Origin: Aptenodytes patagonicus
Taxonomy: Eukaryota > Chordata > Aves > Sphenisciformes > Spheniscidae
Length of the DNA stretch: 64,000 nt
Reading direction: 5' to 3'
NCBI RefSeq assembly: GCF_965638725.1
Contig: NC_134950.1
Coordinates: 108,336,802-108,400,801 of the forward strand
Within the stretch, counting starts at the first letter, position 1, and each line of letters begins with the position of its first letter. A program made the translations under genes and the position numbers. Shown here piece after piece: positions 30,901 through 44,800 of this stretch. The notes under the pieces were generated by a model that saw nothing but the letters and a program-made list of their open reading frames with translations, was not told the DNA's origin and made no database searches.

Positions 30901-33900
30901 AAAGACACTATGAAACCTGAGTGATTTTCAGCAATTAAAATAGTTCTGGTATTTTAAAAATTTGAACATATTGACATTTACTAGTGTTTTCCATTAAGTG
31001 TGCCAAAAATAAGATGAACTTGTAAATTTGTCCCCAAATCATAAAAAAGTGCCTGCTACAGGTTTTGTAAGGTATGACTTTACTCAGTTTCACCTTGCAG
31101 GACTACAGCTGGGAAAGATTTCTTTTTCAGGAGCACTTGTGTTAATCCTCTCTCTGTACAGTTGCCAGCCTGGTTGAGAGGGAGAAAATAAAAGAGAAAA
31201 TGAAGGCCAGAAAGGAGGAAGGAATGAAGCATGCATTTATAGGCATTTCTACTGCTGCTGAATGGTCCCAGTTTTTAGTACAGCTAGTGCTGATCATGTA
31301 AGCATTTGAAAGAAAAAAAAAAAGTATTTTTTTAGATTTACAAATAGGCAGATATAATGCCTTATTGTTTCAATTAGATAAATACATTATGTACCATATG
31401 TAATCTAATAAATCAGCCTTTGGAATCTCTAGTATTTGTTTTGCAATTATTTTGTCTGTGAAAGGTCTTGTCAGACAGTCTAAGCAAAATCTCTTTAATT
31501 TTAAGGAAGATACAGGTTTCTCATAATTGTGCAAAGAGAATGAAAAAAAACCCTAAACATCTAAAAGTCTTTGTCATACCTGCAAGATGTCTATAACAGG
31601 TGAGCTCATATTTCATATTTAGGTTTGAGGTAACTGTTGGAACTAGTTACTGCTTTTGGTCTGCACTTGCATGTCCTGTGGTTGCCACAGAAACATTTGT
31701 CATGTTGAATTACTTAAGTTTTGCACCAACAGTAGCGCTAAGTAAAAAGGTGATAATAGGAATAAAACATCCTGCTACTCAGTTTTAAGCCAAACTTAGA
31801 TGAGATCAGGATTCTGATAGCTTAAATTGCATAGAATATGACATTGCTTACAGAGTGTAATACCCACCGCATGCAAATTGCTATTTGTAGGTGTAGGTTA
31901 GCCCATGGTTGTTTTTATGTAACTGTCTCAGCTATCCCACAATATATGCAGTAAGAGCTTTGGAAATCTCAGCCCTCAAAGTCACCTCGTTAACTATGTG
32001 ATCTATTTAACTTGTGGATATTTATTTTAAGAAAAACAAAAGTAATATTACAACAATGTGTATTAAAAAAGGATTTGGAACTTTAGGCATGGTATCCACT
32101 TTATACCTTTAAATTATCCTCGAAGAACATGAGGAAAAAAACAAGATTATACAAATTGGACAGTCCCAGCTTTTAAATCCAGGAAATATGAATGCTTCTC
32201 TAGTTGAAGTAAAAGGAAGAAAGAAACATGTATCTGAAAAAAATGGAATAGATAATTGTACAGACTGATGTGAATCATTACACCTGAGTTCTTAGATCTG
32301 ACCTTTACTGACTACATTACAGGCAGCTCTGACTTTTGAATGTGAAACACAGATAAGCTTGAGAATTAGTGTAAGCAAATTGATGTGACACTAGCTTGGG
32401 CTTTGATAGTCTAAGTATTTCTTTCTGTGAAAGATTTAAGGGAAATAAAGTTACATGATTTTTTTTTTAAGATTGTGGATGTGTGATAATAATTCAAATA
32501 GGCTATGTTTAACAGGACATTCTTCCTATCATCCTTACACTGTTACATCATCCTATGTGTGCACTTTATACCATGCTTAACATATAGTTGACATGTATCC
32601 CATGCATACATTTTTCTATATACAGTATTGCCAGAACTTGTGTGTACCCTAAGATTTTAGAAAAGCTTTTTAAAGCATTTGAGGATGGTGACTTAGGCAA
32701 ACTGTATTTACTGTCTAATGCACTAATGAATGGTAGGAATTATAGGAAAAAGAAATGATTCAAGTCAATGTAGTTTGTTTACACACGCTTGACCTTCAAA
32801 ACTCTTTTTAAAATAATAATCTGTCAGTGTTTTTGATTTTGTGAATTAGGAACAATCCCCGAGAACTTCTTCAGATAATGTGAAAATTAATATAGGGACA
32901 GCTTTCCCATGGGTGAATATCATACATAATTGCAGGATCTGAGAAAAAATTTAGGGGTTTTACAGTATAGAAAGAATAATAACTTCATCAATGCCAGTAA
33001 CATATATACATGTTTTCCAGATTTCCTAGGATTTGATTTTGCAGTGAAAACTTATTTGTATATTGAAGAAGTCAGAGCTTAATTCTGTGACCTTTGTTCA
33101 CACAAATACATCTTCAAAGTGAATGGATCTACTTGACTGGAGAAAAACTGAAAGTCTGAACATATATGTTCCTCCAATTGCCATCTCCAGAATAAAATAG
33201 TCTAAGCATAACAATGGTATTTCAAACTACTAAATGCTTGACGGTCAACTTTTCCAAAACTCATCAATCTCTAAAACCCCTCTACTTCAAAAAAAACCCC
33301 AACCCAAATCAAAATAAAACAAACAAACCACCCCACCCCCCTTCTTTAGGAAAGATTTAATATCTTAATTGTTCATCTGCAGAATGAGTTTCTGACCAAA
33401 GCATAAATTGTTGCTTCACTGTGACTGTCTGAAATACTAAAGTCATTCCATAAAAGGTTTTCTTTATTCAGTTATTTCCTTCTTTATTTGTTTTACTTCT
33501 TAAGGATAGGTTTGTGCACTTTGTAGCCCTATGATGCATTGTGTTGCCACGGAAGCCTGAAGATGTCAAGTCAATGCACAAAAGAATATCTAAGTCATTT
33601 TTAATATGTATGAATTTAGATGGTAGGGTATGGCTTTCACTGCAAAGAATGTAGGTGGGCAGATGAGGTTTGGCTTCAGATGTTCAAGTCTCAGCTATAT
33701 GGCCCAAAGTACAAACTCAATTTTCCACACCATCTGCGGGATTTCAGGTAGACCTTACTTGCACAGACATATGCAAAGGTAAAGTGAGCTTTATTTTCAT
33801 GTAAAATTCATGTAATTCTCAAATTGGTCTTTTTTGTGGTCTGTTTTTCATTATAATAACTTAGTGGAATAGCATTAAATTAGTCCTACCCTATCAGAAA

Positions 33901-34640
33901 ATGACATAAGGAAGTTTAGCTTAACATAAATTCCAAGGGCAGACCATATGCAATTCATTTTTATTTTTAATTGCTTCCATAAACATACAAAGATTAAATT
34001 AGCAAAGCTAGTGTAGGTTTTTTGGTTGTATGTGGTATTTTAACTAAATACTAAAGGATAAAAATGGAAACCAGCAATACCCAGGAAGCCCACAGGTTTT
34101 AATTTATGTTGTGGGCCATGAGCACATGAGAAAAATTGGATCTTTGAGATGTTTCTTTACGGATAACAAGTTAGCCCTAAATTGCTTGCTACAAAAGAAA
34201 CATCATCAAATGCCAAAGCCTGACTAAGCAGGCAGTACTGGAAAAAGTACTTTTATTGCTGTTTGAATCAATTTTTGAAGTACTTTAATCTGAAATAATT
34301 TATCTGAATTAAAAAAAAAAAAAGTAATTTGAAATAGGTTCTAAATATTGTGTAGAAAGGCATATTTCAGCCCACACAAATAAAAGCTACAAAGCACACC
34401 GGAACTTAACATGCTGACTATTTTCTCTGTACATTGCGAAAAGGCATTAACTACAGCGTCAAAAGATTGAAGACTGTAAAACAAGCTAGAAAAGGAAAAC
34501 ATTTCTTTACACCAGAAGTCCAGATTGAAATGTCTTTAGTCTGAAGATTAAAAGACACACGTTTGGTCACTTCCATTTTCTAGATAGTATTTTCAGAAAT
34601 GACAGTGCAGGTTTTTCCTTCTAAAGGAAAGAGTTGGTGG

Positions 34641-34680
34641 TTTCTTTTGTTTTGTTTTGTTTTATTTTGTCTTTTGTTTC
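34641..34680 (+). repeat. (GTTTT)n simple repeat
   Basis: About six imperfect TTTTG units. Confidence 0.85.
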
Positions 34681-37600
34681 ATTGGGTCGTGCATCTGCAA
34701 GCCAAAAAGAGGCAGACAGCAAAGAAGGTATAGGCCTGTGCTGGAAGTACTGGGGCAGCACAAATGCATTTCTTGTCTATTAAGATACAGTTCTCTAGGG
34801 ATTCTTCAAGTGGTAAGTTAGGGCAACAACTCAGTCTGATCTTCAGTGGCCTTTGTGTAAAAGAAGAGGGGCAGTTACATTTTTCTTTGTTAGTTATCTG
34901 ACAAAACTTTCTCATCATTACTTATTTACACTGAGCCTTTTTTTATTTTCTAACTCTGGGGAACTGTTCCTTGTTAGAAGGAAGACCTGCATGATTAAGT
35001 GAGCCAGAGACCCAGACTTGTATGTTTCTAACTTATACTCTCCTCTGGAGTATTTGGCTTAACTCTTACTAAGGTCATCTGAGACAGAGAACTGGGGGGT
35101 AGGGACCAGACATAAAACAATATGTTTATACATGTGTACTATAATAGGGACAACAGTGGAGTTGTATTTGTAACTTTTGCTCTGGGCTTATTAAGTTTGC
35201 TAGAATTAAAAAGTATATTTGTAGCACGTTGATTAGCCCAAATGAAAAACTTAGGCTGCAGCCAAACTTTTATCTTCTCCAACGTGTGTTCTCAGTTGCC
35301 TCTACTTAAAAATGGTTTCATTGAGATTCTCACATACGAACTTTGAAGTGTGCCACCTGCTATTACTCGTATAGACCAAACTCAGCCACCCAAAGGTATT
35401 TTGGGGAGCTGGGAGTTTCCTGGTGTCCCAGTACAGATCACACTAGACAGATCACACTGTTGCATTTCATGCCTACAGAGGTATTTTGTGTGCCAGGCTC
35501 CTGGCTTCATTGCTGGACAATGTTTCAGTGGAGAAGAATGTTTATATTGCTTTTTAAACTCCAGCATTATAATAGATTTTGTCTTTCACAGCTTTATTTT
35601 ATGAATGCAGATCTATATGTTTGAGCAAATAGATAAGGAAGATGAAGGCATATCCTGTCAAACCACAAAATAAAATACATTATTTATAATTTCAAAATAA
35701 AATTATTCTTGACTGTTTTACCATATTAGCATATTATTTTTCACTTTTTCCTCTCTGTTTCTCTTAGGTTGAAGTGGAATTTCCTTTTGTTAATATGAAA
35801 TTTCTTGTGCTTCTGTTCTTTGGAGTTGCTGATGCTGTATCTTTATCCATCATACAATGAGAAATCTGAAACGCACAGTTATCTTGCTAGACCTATCTTT
35901 ATTGTTTCTGTGGAAGCATTGTATTAAGATTAAAAAATAAACTGAGTATGGCATGCCTACTCTGAATAATAGCTTCTGCTCAACTGAGCATAATTTTGCT
36001 TCACCTTTTTCAGGGCTACCAATACAACTGCTTGTACTGCATATTACTTTGAAAGAATGGCTATCATAACTGTTGGAGTAGGTGCAATGCAGAAAGAATA
36101 AACTTTGGGATGATGGCAAGGATCCTGAAGACCCTTGGAAAGATTAAATAAGACTATTTCTTTAATCAGCTTTCCTAATCTGTGCAACTGGAAACATTAT
36201 TTTCAGATTTAATCTTAATGTCTGACACCGTATTTGATGTAGTTTTAACTAAACAGATGAGCCTAATTAAATTTTGCTGTGGTGTTTGCTTTAATTGGCT
36301 AATGAAAAATCTGGAATACTGATGACAAATTGAAAAGGGTTGAAGATTTGCAACAAATACTCAGGGTCTAAAAAGATAAGCTGTGTCATGTGAGACTAAG
36401 GAAAAAAAATATTAAGAGCTGCCTTTGTCACAGACTAAAAGCATCTGCATTAAACAAAAACTTCTGGTGTCAGTGAATGAAAGCACAATGATATCTTAGT
36501 TGGAAGCTGAAAATTGACCAACTGAGATCAGAAACAGTGTGCTTCTTTTCTCAGTGAAGTAATTAGCAGTTGAAATAACTTGACTGAGGAGGTGGTGGAT
36601 TTTTTTATTACTATGTAAAAAAACCCAAACTTGATGTGTTTCTGAAAAGATATAGTCCAACTCAATCAGAAGTTATAAAAGTTATGGTAATAACTTCTGT
36701 TGGTATGGTAATAATGTCTTGAGAGGAGTCTGCATCAAAATGATTCTGCTGACTATGAATCAGCTTCTATGTTTAAATTGACATTTTTCTGTTTGTTACA
36801 GCTCACTTTCTAGATTTTCAGAATATTACAATCCAATGAGTAACACTCATGAGTTTTCTCCTTTATTATTTTAGGAAAAATTTCTAGCCAACTAGCCAAG
36901 GACTAAAAGAACAATTCTTATCTTTTATGGCTATAAATAGATTCCTCACATTGGACTTGATTTTAATTTTTCAGATCACATTTTGAGATGATTATGAAAA
37001 AGAATTAGATTAAAGATTAATACATGAAATTTAGCACTGTTTTAGCAATTAAAGTTTGATATTACATACTTTTGAAACAAACTCTAGTTCATACCAAGTG
37101 GTGACTTTTTTCAGAATGGAAACTAACAGAAGGGCATAACAAATCTGAGAACAGAATATTTATTTAATATTATAATTTATTTTTCTTCTCAAAATAGTTA
37201 TCATCTATATCATGTAATTTATCAGTGGGAACAGGGTATCTTAAATGTTAGTTTTACTGTCTGAAGCTATGTCCATCTGGAAAAATAAAGGTGATATAGG
37301 GACAACCTTTGTTGTTATTCATTATGAACATACGAGTTATAGTCATGTGTGTCATGAAAAGTTACTATAAAAACAATAGTTAAAAAAAATCCTATGGAAA
37401 TTTTCTTCATCAAAACTATTGTATTTATATATTATTTAAAAAAAGCAGATAGTCTTGAAAATGCAGATGGGGACTGAAAACAGTCAAACTATATTCTTTC
37501 TATCTCATGCAGCAGTTCAGTTAATAACAGTAATATAAGGTATAAGTGGAATATTATAGTTCTATTTGTATACATTGACTGTGACACAATTCCAGACTGT

Positions 37601-38364
37601 ATAACTGGAACATTTTTAGTTCAGTCTCATAACTGTAAACAATCTTCATTTCAGCACTAGGGAAACATTTTGTCAAAACCAGGTTTGTTAAATAAGTGGT
37701 GTTATTTGTACTTTTATTTTCAGTATCGTGTGAGTAATAATCCTGTTGCAATAATTTTCTTGACAAGCAATGGCCACCAGTAGGTGTGTGTAACTGGACT
37801 TGCATGTGGCTGTTATCTCACTGGCATTCAATTTGAGTCCTTGAGAGCCAAACCAGTGTAGCCAAGAGAGTTGTGCATAATTTCAGGCTTTCCTATTGGC
37901 ATGAGAGGAGGACCAGTCAGAGGATATTGTCTCATACAGGCTTGTGATGTGACCCACAGGACAATGAGAGAGACAGGAAGACTGAGGAAGCAGCATGTGG
38001 CAACTGAACACAACTGAGTCCTGTTGCTCTGTGGCAACTCAGTTGAGTTTGAAGAATGATTGCTCTCTAAGGAGTCTCTGGCTTTTACAAAATATTTTGG
38101 TTAAAGAACTGTTGCTGTGAAAACAGATTGAGGGAGAAGGACAAAGAAAGTAGAAATAAGGTAAGAATAAGTTGTGTTTGTGGGGTTTTTTTTTGTTTTT
38201 TATTTGTTTTTTTTTTATTTTATGGCTGGCCGACTATCATTTATGTTACTCAAGATGCTCACCATTTATAATAATTTTTGTGTATTCTGAAAGATTAATA
38301 AAGGTTATAAAAGCAGCTTTAAATTTTATTGTGGATTAAGGATTTCTCACCCAACAAATAAAAA

Positions 38365-38521
38365 GTGGTTGAGTCACCATCCCTGGAGGTATTTAAAAGA
38401 CGTGTAGATGTGGCACTTAGGGACATGGTTTAGTGGTAGACTTGGCAGTGTTAGATTAACAGTTGGACTTGATGATCTTAAAGGTCTTTTCCAACCTAAA
38501 TGATTCTATGTTTCTATGATT
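38365..38521 (+). mobile_element. CR1 LINE 3'-end fragment
   Basis: The sequence GTTGAGTCACCATCCCTGGA, then AGACGTGTAGATGTGG, then GATGATCTTAAAGGTCTTTTCCAACC and the ending ATTCTATGTTTCTATGATT closely follows the last 160 bases of the CR1 at 48137-50043. It is a severely 5'-truncated insertion of the same family. Confidence 0.93.
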
Positions 38522-40572
38522 CAATAATTAAGACAGATATTACAATTTCTGTTCTTTTTTCTTTCATTGGTACATCATTATTCCTTTTTTTTAAGCCAGT
38601 GGAACAATAAAATACTGGAGTTATTCTCAACTGCCATGAAGTTGCAGGTTCCTAGAAATCCAGATAGTGTGGGTTTGCCCTGTCATGCAAGTGCTCAGGA
38701 GAAATAGCTACAAAGCTCAGCTAAAATAGTTGAAAAATAAAGAAACAAAGAATGATGAGGTTGTACATTTTTACTTTCTACAGGGAATTGTAACTCTGAG
38801 CAGTAGGAGACTTCCTTTCTAACCTCAGTTCCTCTGACTGCATGAGCAAGAAACATTGGTTTGAAGCACGACAGGGTTTTCTGCACCCTTTCAGACAATA
38901 ACTGTGAGTCCCCTTTAGTATGCTGTTGATATGCTCAGAAAAACAAAAATACAGAAGAGAAGCCAAAGTATTCTTCAAGAAGATGGAATATTGCCAAGGT
39001 AATACATTAAAGCCACAAAGCATGTAGTTTTTATTATGTGGCACAAGTTGTTAATATGCAGAAAAGAAGTGATCTTAATCCACTGATTTTCACGTGGGAT
39101 TACCACCATAGACGGTGGAATAGAGATCCTTCCAGTAGTGCGGTCACATGATATAGTTTAGAAAAGTAATCATTTTCACCAGAAGTGTACCCTGCTAGAT
39201 GAAAGATTCACCACCTTACCCACACAGTTATTCCAACATTTCATCAGCCTCCTTGACAAGAATCACTTCTTTATTCAAAGTTGAAATTTCTTGTACTGTT
39301 ATTATGCTAACTCTGCCAAGCAGGATTTTTTATGTCACGTTCAGCAAAGTTAAAGCATCTCCCCTTTAAAATGATTTGCCTTTAAATATGTATGCCCAAA
39401 AATGAAATCTCCCTTCTGCCTTCTGTTTTGAGTTGAAATCTGCAGCTTCTCATTGTTGTGTGTGTTTCCAATCTCTGGATCATTTTTATGGCTGTCCTTC
39501 GAACTCTCTTTGTTTCCAAATCTGTTTTTAATAACTTAAATATATTTAACTTGAAATAACATAAACAAATAATATAAACATTAGCTTAAATCAGTCTGCC
39601 TCTTATGAGTTGCTACTTTCCTTTTAATTGAGTTTTTTTGGTAGACTTTTAAGTAGACTATTACCATTGTTTTAAACCATCAACCAAGTTCTGTGGTAAA
39701 ATTAAATTGATCTTTACTGGGCTCACAGTTTTTGACTTCCTGTGAGGCTTTTTTTGTGTCTACTTCATCATTTAGAGGTTTAATGATAGAAAATAGTGTT
39801 CTCCTGATAGAATGATTGCTTTCGCATTTCTTAAGAGCTCATTTATTTTTTTCAAAGAAATCTATTTTCCATATGTGAATATTGATACAAACAAGCTTGT
39901 ATTTTTCTGAAGTTTCAAGCTATACCAAAATTTTACATTGTACTCAATTTTATACATCAAGAACTTCAACTGTTATCTTTTGCAGGTGCCATTACTGAAT
40001 TTGATTGAGTTTTGAAAACATAACAAGTTACCCAGCTACTGAAACTCAGTTGTGGCCCTGTATCCTTAAACAGTATGTCTAAAAGCCCATCATTATGGTT
40101 ACTTATATTTTTCAGACTATTTAGTACTTTGTATTTATGTGTGAGTTACTTGCTACAAACTGGTCAACATTTTGATAGAAATGATGATTCTTAGGTGATT
40201 GAAATGAGGCAACAAAGGGAAGCCAGGCAGACGTTTGTTTATGTTCCAAGGCAATTTATTATTTCTTAGATTTGGACCTGAAATCATACAACCTTATTTT
40301 GCTTTCTATGTTTTGAATGTTCTGCAGGAAAGTGAGCACTTTTCAAAGAAATATGTTTTTTTTAAATAGCAATGAGTTACTGTCTTTGACCAAGTTCTTG
40401 CAGTGTTTCCACTTCAGCATTTTTTGCTTTATGATTCAAAAAACCATTTTTTGTAGGCTTTGAATTTATTTGTTTGTTTATTTTTGGGTGGGTATCACTG
40501 GAGCACCAATACACTTTTCCTGCCCCTAACTTTACATACTACAAGTTATTTTTGTTAGTGAAAAATATATCC
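38522..40572. other. AT-rich stretch without recognisable feature
   Basis: Nothing supported. The short frames are chance. Confidence 0.55.
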
Positions 40573-41402
40573 TGTTGGATCCAACAGCCCAAGAGAGGCG
40601 AGGCAGCTGGTGCTCCATGTTCCCAGGTCCTGTAGCAAGGCTGAAGATGCGTTCTCAGAAGGTGCACACACAGAGAGCACACATATATGCTACATATATA
40701 CATGGCTGGCCACACAGATTGGAGACAGGCAGTCACATTAACACAGCACCAATGACCTCATCCCGCTCGCCTCTCTGGCTGACCCCCTGTGCTCTTAGAG
40801 ACACACACTCTCACGCACAGAGCGGGCCCTTACAGACCAACTCACCCCCTTGCTCCCAGGCTACTTCACCTATTTACCAGCTAATCCGTCTTGATCATTG
40901 CTAGTGATCACCCACTCACTCACACACCGACATGACATGTGCTTGAGTCACTGGCACCATGAATACATGGGCCTTCCAGCCCATGGTCTGACTCCAGTGG
41001 CTGCACTCACATCCCCATACACACACATACACACAGTATAGAGAGCCCCTCACCCAGGAAAGAGTAAGAAAGGAATTTAATAAGAAGATAGGACAGGCTG
41101 CACTGATCAGACACAGGGCTTGGCCAGACAAGCATACAGACCAGACCACTATTTACACGTGACCGCCCCTTTTTACTACCTTACCCCTCTATTTGCCCAC
41201 TCTTGTTCCTCTCCCACATCACTTAAGCCCCTCCCTTGTCCCACCTTTGGTTCTTCCCCTAAGCATCCTATAATAAATCTTGTGTGATCCCAAACTGCTT
41301 TCCCTCTGCATCCTATAATGTGTCCCACCCCTAGGCAGCAACCCTTAGTCCAAAAGGTAATCCAGAGAGATGCTCGGATGACCCATCGTGATGGTTTTCA
41401 CA
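40573..41402 (-). repeat. Avian ERV LTR (solo or truncated), probably minus strand
   Basis: A GC-richer island of about 0.8-1 kb stands out in AT-rich surroundings. On the minus strand it ends GGATCCAACA (TG...CA-type end) and carries TTATTAAATTCC (ATTAAA-type poly(A) signal, about 41073-41080) followed by a GT-rich run (TGTGTGTATGTGTGTGT, about 41020-41037), the order expected of an R/U5 region. The far edge is uncertain: 41402 gives a TG start, but GC-rich sequence continues to about 41540 and I find no matching duplication. The family and class are not identified. Short frames in it are not genes. Confidence 0.5.
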
Positions 41403-44255
41403 CTTGACCCTGGGGCTGAGGCTGTGCTGGGACAGCCCTGGGAGGGGCCCAGACAGGGTGTTCCTTCCTTGGGGAGTTGTTGATTTGGGTCCCTGCCTGC
41501 CATTGTGCCCCTGTGCTCTTCTAGGCTTGTACAGATGGGCATTTCTGGAAATTGTAGACCTTTTGATAAAAGAAATCTACACAGTCAGGATTTGCACTCC
41601 TGAAATCTAAGGAACATAAACAACTGTCCAAATGGCATAATGAGATGAAACACAGGAGGGCCCTGTAGAAAAAAGTGAATGTTGACTCCTTGCTTCTTCT
41701 TTATTCCTAGCTTTTATTCCTTGAGACCACTTTCAGATCTGTTACTGCAGCATTTTCACGCCCCCCCTGTCTGCAAATGACCCACCTTTCTTCAAGTTGC
41801 CTTCCAGTTTTAGGAATAATACATAATATAGCCTCTTCTCTATGACAATGGCTTTCAATTAGTCTTCCAATAGACAATATAGACTGCAGTCTATCATCTT
41901 ACGTGTCTGATTTTGTTTCATCGGTCTTTTAGTCTTTGTTGCTTTGTCTCTTATTTTCTCATCTTGACTAGTCCATGTTCTTTCCTAGATTAGGGCTGTC
42001 ATTTTTAAGATCTTTAAATGAAATGCTTTCTTTTATATTGACCTTCAAGTGTTGTAGCTATTATGAGAGACACAGGGAAAATAACACTACTAGAAATAGG
42101 TTTGCTAGTTAAATTTGAACACTAAATTTTGAACACTATTTCTGTTAATGTTGTTCAATAAACCCAGCCAAAGGCTTCCAGTAATTGCATGAATTTAGTC
42201 TTACACTATGCATCCTAATGTATGAATCATGAAGGTTGAATTTGACCATCTCTCTTGATTAATCATTATGGTGTTTATTCTCCATCATTGCTAACAATTG
42301 TATCTTATTATTTCATGGATGATCTTGACTCCTCTTCTTATGTGTTTAAGAAATTAAAAACACATTTTGCTACTCAGAGGAAAAGACTTACTGTTATACA
42401 AAATGATCTAGCCCTGCTTCTGTGGAATTTCATTGGGAGAATCTGTACAGATGGAACAACTTCTTTGTTGGAAATTATGTAATATGCTAACATACTTTTA
42501 AATCAGTTTAAAATACTTTTAAATCAGTTAAAAACAGCCATGAGTGCATAAAATGGTTTAATATCACACCAGCCAGCTCTTTTAGCTACCAGACAGCACT
42601 ACTTAATGGAGCAGGGGTTGAAAATGAAAGGACCTGATGGTTTAGTTTGGCGATTCTTCTTCAGAGAAGTCTAGAGCACCAATCAGATATTGTGACTTGT
42701 GGTCAAGTAAGATGGATTCCACTGGGTAAAATATTCTATGCTGTGCATTGCATTGTACCCGATGTCACATGCAGTAACAAAGCAGCTGTTACTTTGCATG
42801 TCCCGGGGTACACAGCGATGAGCAGATGTCCCAGCGATGACTAGAGCTTTTCAAGACTCTATGAGATGATGGACTACTTGTAAAGCCTACAGAGGTTCTA
42901 CCTTATTCTGATATTTAAAGTCGTCATTCTTCAGACTATAAAACCTGAATATCTTGAGTTTTGTTCGGTAGTTGCAGGCATTCCTGGAAAAGGATTTGTA
43001 TATTTGTGTTGAATTTTCATTTGCTTCTCCTGAAATCTCGCTGAAAAAAATAAGGCTTTGTTACAAAACTATATACACAAAACAGTCACTGTAATTCTCA
43101 GCACAGGTTCTCTGGGAATGGACTAACTCTGACAAAAAGAAGTTGTCTCAAAAATCTTGATGGAATAGGTCAAATAATCCAATTTGAGAGATGGAAAAGC
43201 ATTTGTATATAGCATGGCTCTCATGACAAGTCTAATGTTCCTGCTGAGAAATAATATTTTAAACATGCAAAATTGACTAGGACTGCCCCTCTTGATTGAA
43301 GATTACTAAGGAAGGACTGATGATATATCATGATTTAAGTTCAAATGGAGAAATTGTTTCTGCAGCTAAATGGGGTAAAGTTGGACAGTAGTTGAGTTTG
43401 GGTTTCTGAGGCTTGTTCTGGAATACTGTGCTGAGATATGCTCTCTGATAAGAAAAACTGATGCTATTTCTATCCGTTTTTAACTGAGATATTTCATTTT
43501 AAGTTCTAGTTCAGTTTATTTTTGAGGGTAAAATTACTATATTCTTTTAAAACAAACTCCAGAAAATCATGATCAAGCACTGACCCATCCAACAACTTCT
43601 ACTTAGTCATCATGGCACAAGCCCCTGCCTGTTAAATGGAGTTATAACTAAGACCACCATCCACCTAACTTAGAATTTATAGAGCTGAAGGAATGAGATA
43701 AATTTCCAGTATTTTCTGACATATTAATTCAAAATGAGTTTTAAGTAGCCAAAGTTGAAGTTAACATTTCAAGGTCTTGTACAAGCAAGCTTGTTTGTGC
43801 ATCATGTACATGTTAATAAAAATAGAGGCCATTCCTTAAAATTTGTCCTGAAACAGTATCAGAAAGTTAAAAAAAAAAAAAAAGTCATTAAAATACCTTT
43901 TTTTTGCATAGAGTAAATTTAGATTAAGATATAGCCACTTACCCCCCCCCCCCCTTTTATTGCTTCCACATTTAATTTTGTATTTGTTGGGATATGCCAA
44001 CAATAACTCTTATAAGTTTAATCTGCATACAAGCAACGGTCATAATTCTACACCCACAGCAACTCTTTCAAAAATGTTTTTTTGAAAATATTAAAATATT
44101 AAATTCTTACCCACCTAAGTCACATTCTGCTTTGGAAAATCCAGTGAAGAAAACAGAGGTCATTTTGCTATGAGTGACAGACATAAGAGAATGGACACTT
44201 GCAGGGAACAACTTTGCACAAACTTTCAAAGTCAAATGGGAAGTTTATTGATAGC
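41403..44255. other. AT-rich stretch, no gene seen
   Basis: The first 140 bases may still belong to the LTR element before them. A 75-codon frame at 42255-42482 contains a chance YFMDD. Simple runs: A15 at about 43870 and C13 at 43942-43954. CTTTTAAATCAGTT is repeated at about 42496-42530. Confidence 0.5.
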
Positions 44256-44800
44256 TGTGGTGGGTTAGCCTCAGCAAACAATCGAACTCCCACCCAGCCA
44301 CTTGCTGAGTCCTCCACTCACCCACAAGGGAACAGGGAGAGGAAATGGGAAGGCAGGAATGAGAAAGCTTGTGTGTCAAAGACCAGGGAATTACTTACCA
44401 GTTACTGGTGTGGACAAAACAGAATCAGCTTGGGGAAAATGGACTTAATTTTTTGCCAATTAAAATTAATATTTTTCAGGTAGTGGGGAAAAAAAAGACA
44501 TTTAAATAACACCTTTCCTTGCCCTTTTGCCCGACTCAGATTCACTCATTTGTTCCCAACTCCTCTACCTCCTCTCCAAGCAGGGCAGGGGGATGGGGAA
44601 ATTGGGGGTTGCAGTCAGATCATAATGATTGCTCTCTGCCACCCTTTCTCTTCACCCCTTTTCTCTGCTATGGTACGGGTCCTTCCACAGGCTGTAGTTC
44701 CTCTCAGGAAAACCTGTTCCAGCATGGGTCTTCCGTGGGCGGCATCTCTGCTCTGGATTTTACTCTTCTTAGTTTATCCAGTTGTATCCAGCTTACCTCT
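44256..44800 (-). repeat. Solo LTR fragment of an avian ERVL-type family
   Basis: It starts on + with TGTGGTGGGTTAGCCTCAGC, which on the minus strand is an LTR end ...CCCACCACA. Phrases such as GGAATTACTTACCAGTTACTGG, AATCAGCTTGGGGAAAATGGACTTAA, CTCTACCTCCTCTCCAAGCAGGGCAGGGGGATGGGGAAATTGGGGGTTGCAGTCAGATCA and CTGTTCCAGCATGGGTCTTCC belong to a well-known avian LTR family with TGCTCCAGCGTGGGTC-type internal repeats. This copy is diverged and lacks most of the repeat part. It is a different family from the LTRs at 3879 and 10262. Confidence 0.65.

Larger units (their letters stand above)
14863..38364. other. 23.5 kb without recognisable gene or recent repeat
   Basis: AT-rich sequence. No ORF exceeds about 130 codons and none resembles a known protein. 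Minor items: a hairpin AGTGGATC-7-GATCCACT at 18179-18201, an AT-rich run with repeated ATATCAA-like words at 23440-23530, a tandem 20-bp pair at about 27926-27972, a (GTTTT)n run at about 34641-34680, and homopolymer runs at 17877, 26107, 28288, 34309 and elsewhere. Some stretches rich in TAATTA-type homeodomain words (for example 36160-36310) could be conserved non-coding elements, which only alignment could show. Confidence 0.6.

Noticed and set aside
14863..38364. tRNA, rRNA, CRISPR, bacterial operons or riboswitches
   Set aside because: No cloverleaf with the expected box sequences, no spaced direct repeats and no prokaryote-like gene packing were seen. The sequence is vertebrate in character.
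42255..42482. A frame with YYFMDDLD, resembling the YMDD site of retroviral or hepadnaviral polymerases
   Set aside because: No other polymerase motif lies around it, the frame is short and the flanks are ordinary AT-rich sequence. Chance.
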